Shown: piece by piece, positions 42,655 through 52,423 of the stretch | How positions within the stretch are numbered: the first letter of the stretch is position 1 | Layout of the letters: the number at the start of each line of letters is the position of its first letter | Origin: Bacteroidetes bacterium GWE2_42_24 | GTDB taxonomy: Bacteria; Bacteroidota; Bacteroidia; Bacteroidales; TTA-H9 | Assembly: GCA_001768515.1 (NCBI GenBank) | Contig: MEOA01000037.1 | Coordinates: 1-52,423 of the forward strand | DNA: 52,423 bases | Direction: 5' to 3' | The notes under the pieces: generated by a model | Seen by the model: the letters and a program-made list of their open reading frames with translations, nothing else | What the model was told of the DNA's origin: nothing | Databases searched by the model: none | Program-made: the position numbers and the translations under genes

Positions 42655-44640
42655 TTATTTACTTCCGGATGTCCCGGTAGTTCTATCCTTACTCAGCGTA
42701 AACTTTACAGGCATGTTATACTGTACGCGAACCACTTTTCCCCGTTGCGTACCGGGCTTCCATTTAGGCATCGCTTTTATGACATCAACAGCAGCCTCAT
42801 CACAGCCACCGCCGATACCGCGCAACACTTTCACATCCTCAATCGTCCCATCAGTTCCGACCACAAAGGTTACATATACAGTTCCCTGAATCCTCTTCTT
42901 TATAGCATCTTCAGGATACTTGAGATTTTGATTCAGATAAGTGGATCTTTCCTCATCACCACCCGGAAATTCGGGCATCTTTTCGACTATAGAAAAAGTT
43001 TCCTCCGTCCCGGTTTTTCCAACGACTGAAACAACCTTTTCATTCTTATTAACAGTTATATCAAGGGTGAACTTTACCGGTATATTCATTTGCACCCTGA
43101 CAACTTTTCCCCGCTGAGTACCAGGTGTCCATCGGGGCATTTTTTTCACAGCTTCCAAAGCGACTTCATCGCATCCACTTCCGATACCCCGAAGGACTTT
43201 AGCTTCAGTAACAGAACCGTCTTTTTCCACCACGAAGGTAACGAACACCACACCCTGAATGCCATCTTTACGAGCTTTCGGCGGATAGATGATATTGCCG
43301 GCCAGGTAACTGGCCATCGCTTCTTTACCACCAGGGAATTCAGGCATTTCTTCTACTACCTGAAATACAACTTCTTCATCCAGGGAGGCTCCGGGCGCTA
43401 CAACATTTTTTTCAGTGCCGTCCAACGAAAATTTAATGGGGTAAACGATCTCTTCTGTCACTGGTTTACCATTCTTAAGTGCTGGTTTCCATTTCCAGGA
43501 TTTAACAACTCTAAGAGCTTCCTCTTCACAGGCTTTGTCAAATCCCCTTAAGACTTTGTGTCCGGAGGCTACTCCCTTGTCGGAGACAACAAATGAAATG
43601 TAAACAGTTCCCTGCTTTCCGGAATTCTTTGCAGTTTCAGGGTAAACAAAATCCCCGGACAATGACTTCCCGGTAGTGCCATCTGTATGATCAACTTCGA
43701 AATATGGATGCGGGGGTTGGGTAGTAGTATCATCGTTCATTACAGGAAGAAACCCTGATGAAACTGCCGCAAAGGATTCACGCTGAAAGGCAAGAATGAC
43801 AGAGGCAGCCATTACCGTCAGAAATAAAACAGTGGCCAGAGTCTGCACATAGGCGCCCCGGCCGGATATAGGCTTGTTTAGCATAATAAAACGTTTTTTA
43901 AGAGATGAATGATTGAAACTATTCACGACAGGCACACTGATTCCCGTCAGCGATTCGAGCAGCAAAGCCTTGTAATTAGCCGGATTACAATTGACTTTCA
44001 GGACTGCACGGTCGGCGAGATACTCATGGTTTTGTTGAATGGCACTCCGGAAGAACCATACAAACGGATTGAACCACTGTAGTATACACATGAATTCGGT
44101 AAAAATAACATCATATGAATGCCCTTGGGTAATGTGCGCAGCCTCATGGATTAGAATAGGTCGTAGCCGCCCACCATGTACATAGGTATCAGAGATAAGG
44201 ATGTTGTTAAAAAAAGAAAAAGGTGTCAAATTCCTCAGCGAAAAATGTAGTCGGAGGTTCTGGTATCTCAACGATTCTGATTGTCGGATGATCATCATGA
44301 TATGAAACAAACGGGCAACGAATAAAAGTCCCAGAAACCCGGCAGCAATCAGGTAAAGAAAGAAGGATGTAATGAATGGATGGTCAACATTAGAAGCACC
44401 CGCTCCCGCTACAACGACAGCTTCTGCCTGCACTGTAACCCTTATAACAGGTAGTGATGTATCAGGGGGAGGGACAAAACTACCCACCAGAGGCAAAACA
44501 GCAGGTAATACCAATGAAACTAAAAGATACCACCTGACCATTCCGACATGCTGGTTATTGGTCAGCCAAAACTTATAGCCCAGATACATTACTGCAGATC
44601 CGGCTATAAGCTTCATCAGATAAAAGGTAATTTCATTCAT
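42655..44640 (-). CDS. BlaR1-like M56 peptidase with three TonB C-terminal domains
   Basis: This membrane protein of about 661 residues has four N-terminal helices around an M56 zinc peptidase domain: HEAAH near 168 and the EYLADRAV element near 205. After a fourth helix (near 270-290) the periplasmic part holds three TonB-C domains. Each has a KVLRG motif, a Cys-Asp/Glu-Glu helix and a KPALKNG or PGTQRGKVV loop, ending PVKFTL or PIKFSL. Repeats two and three are very alike. BlaR1 relatives cut a BlaI repressor upon signal. The ATG at 44640 overlaps the blaI-like stop by 8 bases. Confidence 0.92.
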   Translation of the reverse strand: MNEITFYLMKLIAGSAVMYLGYKFWLTNNQHVGMVRWYLLVSLVLPAVLPLVGSFVPPPDTSLPVIRVTVQAEAVVVAGAGASNVDHPFITSFFLYLIAAGFLGLLFVARLFHIMMIIRQSESLRYQNLRLHFSLRNLTPFSFFNNILISDTYVHGGRLRPILIHEAAHITQGHSYDVIFTEFMCILQWFNPFVWFFRSAIQQNHEYLADRAVLKVNCNPANYKALLLESLTGISVPVVNSFNHSSLKKRFIMLNKPISGRGAYVQTLATVLFLTVMAASVILAFQRESFAAVSSGFLPVMNDDTTTQPPHPYFEVDHTDGTTGKSLSGDFVYPETAKNSGKQGTVYISFVVSDKGVASGHKVLRGFDKACEEEALRVVKSWKWKPALKNGKPVTEEIVYPIKFSLDGTEKNVVAPGASLDEEVVFQVVEEMPEFPGGKEAMASYLAGNIIYPPKARKDGIQGVVFVTFVVEKDGSVTEAKVLRGIGSGCDEVALEAVKKMPRWTPGTQRGKVVRVQMNIPVKFTLDITVNKNEKVVSVVGKTGTEETFSIVEKMPEFPGGDEERSTYLNQNLKYPEDAIKKRIQGTVYVTFVVGTDGTIEDVKVLRGIGGGCDEAAVDVIKAMPKWKPGTQRGKVVRVQYNMPVKFTLSKDRTTGTSGSK

Positions 44641-45022
44641 GGTCTGCGTTTTTTTTAATGATCTCTTCATCTACCATTTTCCGTATCTCCTCAAGCTCAA
44701 GTACCGAAAGGTTCTCTTCGTGGGTAAAAAAAGAGGCCAGACTCTTATAGCTCCCAAAATAATTGGTCATGAAATGTTTGAAGTAAGCGCGCGAATAATC
44801 CTTCTTGGCCACTATTGGGAAATACTCATGTGCCCTGCCATAAGCTGTGTGACCGATAAATCCTTTCTGCTCAAGAATTCTGATGATAGTTGAAACTGTA
44901 TTGTAGGCAGGCTTGGGCTCGGGAAGCTGCAAAATCACATCGTTCACAAATCCCTTTCCGATACGCCACATCACCTGCATTATCTGTTCCTCGGCACGTG
45001 TAAGTTCTCTAATCTGTTCCAT
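44633..45022 (-). CDS. BlaI/MecI/CopY-family transcriptional repressor
   Basis: A 129-residue winged-helix repressor. Landmarks are LTRAEEQIMQVMWRIGKGFVNDV at the start (in parts: LTRAEEQIMQVMW, then IGKGFVNDV), PKPAYNTVSTIIRILEQKGFIGH (recognition helix PAYNTVSTIIRIL) and the dimerisation tail with SLASFFTHEENLS. BlaI repressors are inactivated when the partner M56 peptidase cleaves them. Two dyads AACTA-N6-TAGTT lie over its own promoter, consistent with autorepression. The start of the M56 gene overlaps its stop. Confidence 0.93.
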   Translation of the reverse strand: MEQIRELTRAEEQIMQVMWRIGKGFVNDVILQLPEPKPAYNTVSTIIRILEQKGFIGHTAYGRAHEYFPIVAKKDYSRAYFKHFMTNYFGSYKSLASFFTHEENLSVLELEEIRKMVDEEIIKKNADHE

Positions 45023-45050
45023 AACTCAAACCGTTGGTTTAAAACGACCT

Positions 45051-45081
45051 CAAAGATACAACTAAAAACTTAGTTTGTCAA
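45051..45081 (-). promoter_or_regulatory. Promoter of the blaI-M56 operon
   Basis: On the minus strand TTG (45079-45081), a 20-base spacer and TATCTTTG (45051-45058), an exact match. Both operator dyads overlap or touch it. Confidence 0.78.
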
Positions 45082-45095
45082 CTATAACCTTAGTT
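45060..45095. promoter_or_regulatory. Tandem BlaI operators AACTA-N6-TAGTT
   Basis: Two 16-bp dyads of identical arms, AACTA-N6-TAGTT, at 45060-45075 and 45080-45095. Starts are 20 bp apart, about two helical turns. The proximal copy fills the spacer beside the -7 element; the distal copy covers the -33 TTG. Confidence 0.8.
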
Positions 45096-45392
45096 TTAAA
45101 AAAATATTTTATCCATCATAAGAATTTATAATTATAAGACGGAAAAAAGAGGCGGAAGGGTGTAGCCGATACAATATTTCTGGCAGGATAAAGCATGGGA
45201 TAACAATCTTACGGAAATTAAAGCACACGCGAAACGATCAGTTTTTTAGTTTGTGGCACGAAAATGGACAATAATCTGATAACATTGAGAAACACAGGAA
45301 AAAGTGATAATTTTTTATACACTTCCTTCGTTTCGATGTTCACTTTTAGTTACTTTGCAAAATAATAGTACAACATCAAATCACCAGTCAAG

Positions 45393-47129
45393 ATGAAACG
45401 TAAACTTCTAATACGCGACCTCACCCTTCGCGATGGGCAGCAGTCGTTATTTGCTACCCGAATGTCACAACAGCAGGTTGACAGGGTACTTGAGTTATAT
45501 CGCAGTACAGGTTTTTATGCTACCGAAGTGTGGGGAGGTGCAGTTCCCGACAGCATCATGCGCTTTCTGAACGAAAACCCATGGGCCCGTCTCGATAAAA
45601 TTCAAAAAGGGATCGGCGACACCACATTGCTGACTGCCCTTTCAAGAGGGAGGAACCTGTTTGGTTATAACCCATACCCGGATGAGGTTATTGAGGGTTT
45701 TTGCAAGCATTCGGTACAATCAGGCATTGGCATCATGCGTATTTTTGATGCGCTGAATGATGTCGACAACGTGAAGGCCACTGTGAAATATGTAAAACAA
45801 TATGGGGGGAAAGCTGATTGTGCGGTTTGCTATACAGTTGATCCCAAATATTCAACCCGTGATAAAATCAGGACACTGATTAACGAACACCACTTCCCTC
45901 CCAGAGTATTCACCAAAGAGTATTTTCTTAATAAGGCGAAGGAAATGGAAGCACTTGGAGCCGACATGATCAGCATCAAAGACATGGCAGGTCTGATAAC
46001 ACCGGGTAAAACAGGGCGCCTGATGCGGATGCTCAAACAAGAAATCAAGGTACCAATAGATTTCCACACACATTGTACTCCCGGATACGGACTTGCCTCC
46101 GCATTATCGGCAATCATCAATGGTGTGGACATCCTTGATACTGCCATTCTCTCTTTTGCAGGAGGTCCGGCAGCACCTGCGTATGAACTAATCCAAATTT
46201 TCTGCGATAAGCTTGACATAGAAACAGCTATCAATAGAAGTGTCATTGCTGCCATAGATGCCGAACTCAGAGAGATCAGAAAAGAATTAGGGTCGGCCGA
46301 TAACCTGAAGATCGTTCCCAGAGTGTTTGACCTTACGCGCGATAAACTACCAGCCGATATCGACAAGCTTTTCGATGCAGCCATCGGGTACGCCAAAGAA
46401 GAGAAAGAAGAAGAATTGCTAACTGCTTGTCATAAGATTGAAGAGTGGTTTGGCTTTCCTGCACCTGATCAAAAGGTACGTGATGCCGAGATGCCGGGTG
46501 GCATGTATACTAACATGCTATCACAGCTTAAACAATTGAAACTTGAGAAACTGCTTAACCGTACCCTCGAACTCATCCCATCAGTTCGTCTGGCAGCCGG
46601 GTTACCGCCACTGGTTACTCCAACAAGCCAAATAGTGGGAGCCCAGGCTGTAAATTGTGCGATTGATGAAGAAAAAGGAATTCCACCCTTTACTACTAAG
46701 TCTATTCAATTCGTAAATCTCGTCAAAGGAGTTTATGGTCATACACCCATCCCCGTGGAGCCGAAGTTCCGTTACAAGATAGCCGGAGTAGAAGAAGAGA
46801 CCCCATATGATACCCGCTATTACAAACAGCAGCCTAACCCTGTATTCGAAGAATACGGTGGCTTAAAGCTGGCCGACAATGAACGCGATGAGTTATTGCT
46901 CGAACTCTTTCCCAACGTTGCCTATGAGTATCTGAAAAAGGTAACAGAGGAAAAATACATGAACGAGATTCATGCAATTGAAGAAGAAAAACGCCGTAAA
47001 TGGCTTGTAGAAAAACAGCAATATGAAAACCTCTCCCCCGAAGAAAAAGAAAAACGGCTGCTTGACGGTATATATAATTACCAATGGACCTCAACCGACC
47101 ACGAAGAAGCATCTCTCGGACGGTCATAA
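45393..47129 (+). CDS. Biotin-dependent carboxyltransferase (oxaloacetate decarboxylase alpha/pyruvate carboxylase B type)
   Basis: This 578-residue protein has the carboxyltransferase barrel: RDLTLRDGQQSLFATRM near 8-24 with the metal-binding Asp, the SIKDMAG carbamylated-lysine site near 197 and the metal ligands HTHCTPG near 227. The PYC-OADA conserved domain follows (PGGMYTNML near 370). The end is a charged helical stretch, and no biotinyl (MKM) domain is present, so a separate biotin carrier must exist elsewhere. It moves CO2 between a biotin protein and pyruvate/oxaloacetate. A strong terminator follows. Substrate pair is inferred from the family. Confidence 0.92.
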   Translation: MKRKLLIRDLTLRDGQQSLFATRMSQQQVDRVLELYRSTGFYATEVWGGAVPDSIMRFLNENPWARLDKIQKGIGDTTLLTALSRGRNLFGYNPYPDEVIEGFCKHSVQSGIGIMRIFDALNDVDNVKATVKYVKQYGGKADCAVCYTVDPKYSTRDKIRTLINEHHFPPRVFTKEYFLNKAKEMEALGADMISIKDMAGLITPGKTGRLMRMLKQEIKVPIDFHTHCTPGYGLASALSAIINGVDILDTAILSFAGGPAAPAYELIQIFCDKLDIETAINRSVIAAIDAELREIRKELGSADNLKIVPRVFDLTRDKLPADIDKLFDAAIGYAKEEKEEELLTACHKIEEWFGFPAPDQKVRDAEMPGGMYTNMLSQLKQLKLEKLLNRTLELIPSVRLAAGLPPLVTPTSQIVGAQAVNCAIDEEKGIPPFTTKSIQFVNLVKGVYGHTPIPVEPKFRYKIAGVEEETPYDTRYYKQQPNPVFEEYGGLKLADNERDELLLELFPNVAYEYLKKVTEEKYMNEIHAIEEEKRRKWLVEKQQYENLSPEEKEKRLLDGIYNYQWTSTDHEEASLGRS

Positions 47130-47143
47130 AGAATAAGCTCTCC

Positions 47144-47180
47144 AAAAAAAAGGGCGGTCGTTAATGACTGCCCTTTTTTT
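47144..47180 (+). terminator. Terminator of the carboxyltransferase gene
   Basis: GGGCGGTC and GACTGCCC (one G-U pair) close a six-base loop (47160-47165), flanked by runs of A and T. It starts 14 bases past the stop and could work in both directions. Confidence 0.9.
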
Positions 47181-47321
47181 ATTCATATCATCAAGCCAAC
47201 GTGTAAAAGCAATCAGAGCAACAAGTCAGCACATCATTAATCAGAAAAAGGCAATTGGATAATAATATGCCTGGATCCACAATTCAGGAGGGTCAATTTA
47301 GGGAGAGGCATAAAAACAAAA

Positions 47322-47349
47322 AAGGCTGCCCCTAAACAGGAGCAGCCTT
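47322..47349 (-). terminator. Terminator of the rRNA operon
   Basis: AAGGCTGC (47322-47329) pairs with GCAGCCTT (47342-47349); CCT/AGG extends the stem after one mismatch. Read on the minus strand it is followed by TTTTGTTTTTA. It lies 11 bases past the 5S rRNA. Confidence 0.88.
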
Positions 47350-47360
47350 GTAATGTAAAA

Positions 47361-47467
<107 letters not shown>

Positions 47468-47534
47468 AAGACCTTTAAAGCCTTTCAATGACATGAGGAA
47501 AGAATAACGTTTATCTTATACTTGCGCGCAAAGA

Positions 47535-50440
<2,906 letters not shown>

Positions 50441-50595
50441 ACATTATTCTTTCCTTTTTCATGTCAATGAACGCTCTTCGTTTCAGGATTCACATCCCTA
50501 CACGTTAGGTTGATATGATAAACCTGCGTTTACCGGCCTTAGCCTTCCCTTATGGAAATATCAATAACAATAATACAATAATCTTATTCAGATGG

Positions 50596-50669
50596 TGGAG
50601 AATAAGGGAGTCGAACCCTTGACCCTTAGCTTGCAAAGCTAATGCTCTAGCCAACTGAGCTAATTCCCC
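50596..50669 (-). tRNA. tRNA-Ala (TGC)
   Basis: A 74-nt cloverleaf in the 16S-23S spacer. The anticodon loop gives TGC. The acceptor stem GGGGAAT/ATTCTCC has the G3-U70 alanine identity pair. CCA appears to be encoded (50593-50595). Confidence 0.95.
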
Positions 50670-50675
50670 GGGATG

Positions 50676-50749
50676 TAGTCCCGAGCGGAGTTGAACCGCT
50701 GACCCCTACATTATCAGTGTAGTGCTCTAACCAACTGAGCTACGGGACT
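50676..50749 (-). tRNA. tRNA-Ile (GAT)
   Basis: A 74-nt cloverleaf in the 16S-23S spacer with acceptor AGTCCCG/CGGGACT and anticodon loop CTGATAA (GAT). It precedes tRNA-Ala in transcription order, the usual bacterial arrangement. Confidence 0.95.
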
Positions 50750-50832
50750 TTTTATTAACATCTTTCAATGTTAAAGGGTTAATGAGTTTAATGTAGCCTG
50801 AAGCAAAACCTTTTCTTAGACAGGGTCCTCCA

Positions 50833-52359
<1,527 letters not shown>

Positions 52360-52423
52360 AGTTTCTTATAAAATATTTTCTGTCCTGACCCTTATCTTGC
52401 CATCCTTTCCCTTTTTATAGCCA
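52360..52423 (-). other. 16S leader at window edge
   Basis: The 64 bases before the 16S 5' end include AGAGTTT, which can pair with AAACTCT at the 16S start to form a leader stem, as in rRNA processing. The promoter is not included. Confidence 0.45.

Larger units (their letters stand above)
45023..45392. other. Divergent region between blaI-like and carboxyltransferase genes
   Basis: About 370 bases. The left end holds the BlaI promoter and operator pair. Near the right end a TTACTTTG (45351-45358) is a partial -7 match for the carboxyltransferase. A TGGCACG lies near 45253 but lacks the -12 GC. Confidence 0.5.

Noticed and set aside
45253..45267. Possible sigma-54 promoter before the carboxyltransferase
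   Set aside because: TGGCACG is present but the -12 element reads TGGA, lacking the conserved GC; a TACTTTG near 45352 explains expression better.

Overview
The window is a 52.4 kb piece of a Bacteroidota chromosome, most likely a Bacteroidales/Marinilabiliales-type anaerobe. The support is: a 16S-Ile-Ala-23S-5S operon; many promoters of the Bacteroidota TTG-N19/21-TAnnTTTG type; start codons without clear Shine-Dalgarno sites; a type IX secretion C-terminal domain; FtsX-type permeases without an adjacent ATPase; and a sensory [FeFe]-hydrogenase. No phage, IS element, plasmid gene or CRISPR array was seen.

Layout. 1-450: a 51-bp tandem duplication and initiator tRNA-Met. 449-4870 (+): era, der, an Hsp15-like S4 gene, a DUF2202 protein and a membrane acyltransferase. 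5297-8074 (-): the DUF177-rpmF-plsX-fabH operon. 8216-13592 (-): a T9SS cargo protein, a membrane phosphoesterase, an aldo/keto reductase, and a tight rsmI-FRG-NUDIX operon. 13712: tRNA-Ala(GGC). 14130-15961 (-): an esterase and a DUF1648 membrane protein. 15986-16971: almost 1 kb without genes, holding a helically phased 11-bp repeat array. 16972-24237 (-): a redox/hydrogen-sensing block made of SpoIIE phosphatase, HydS-like sensory hydrogenase, [2Fe-2S] protein, Rex-like regulator, iron alcohol dehydrogenase and an AcoR-like sigma-54 activator. 24530-31888: an NtrC-type two-component pair facing lipoprotein, LpoB-like and FtsX-like genes. 32189-36563: hflX, tyrS, a DUF454 gene and an agmatinase-family gene. 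36564-39720: a second 11-bp array, a frameshifted gene and an AT-rich GT-C-like membrane protein. 39884-45022: OsmC, a DUF134-zinc ribbon-NifX fusion, comF, a MORN-like lipoprotein and a BlaI/M56-TonB pair. 45393-47129: a carboxyltransferase. 47361-52359 (-): the rRNA operon.

How the genes work together. The clearest regulatory logic is in three places. (1) The iron alcohol dehydrogenase has a -24/-12 sigma-54 promoter, and the next gene upstream encodes a sigma-54 activator; the activator gene's terminator palindrome sits about 115 bp upstream of the predicted start of transcription, where an enhancer would be expected. The hydrogen-sensor cassette lies immediately downstream. (2) The FtsX-type permease has a second sigma-54 promoter with paired TGTACA palindromes upstream, next to an NtrC-type pair. 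(3) The BlaI gene has two identical AACTA-N6-TAGTT operators, 20 bp apart, over its own promoter. The least explained items are the two 11-bp arrays (16157-16256 and 36890-36966). They have different core sequences but the same plan: a palindromic head followed by direct repeats at exactly one helical turn.
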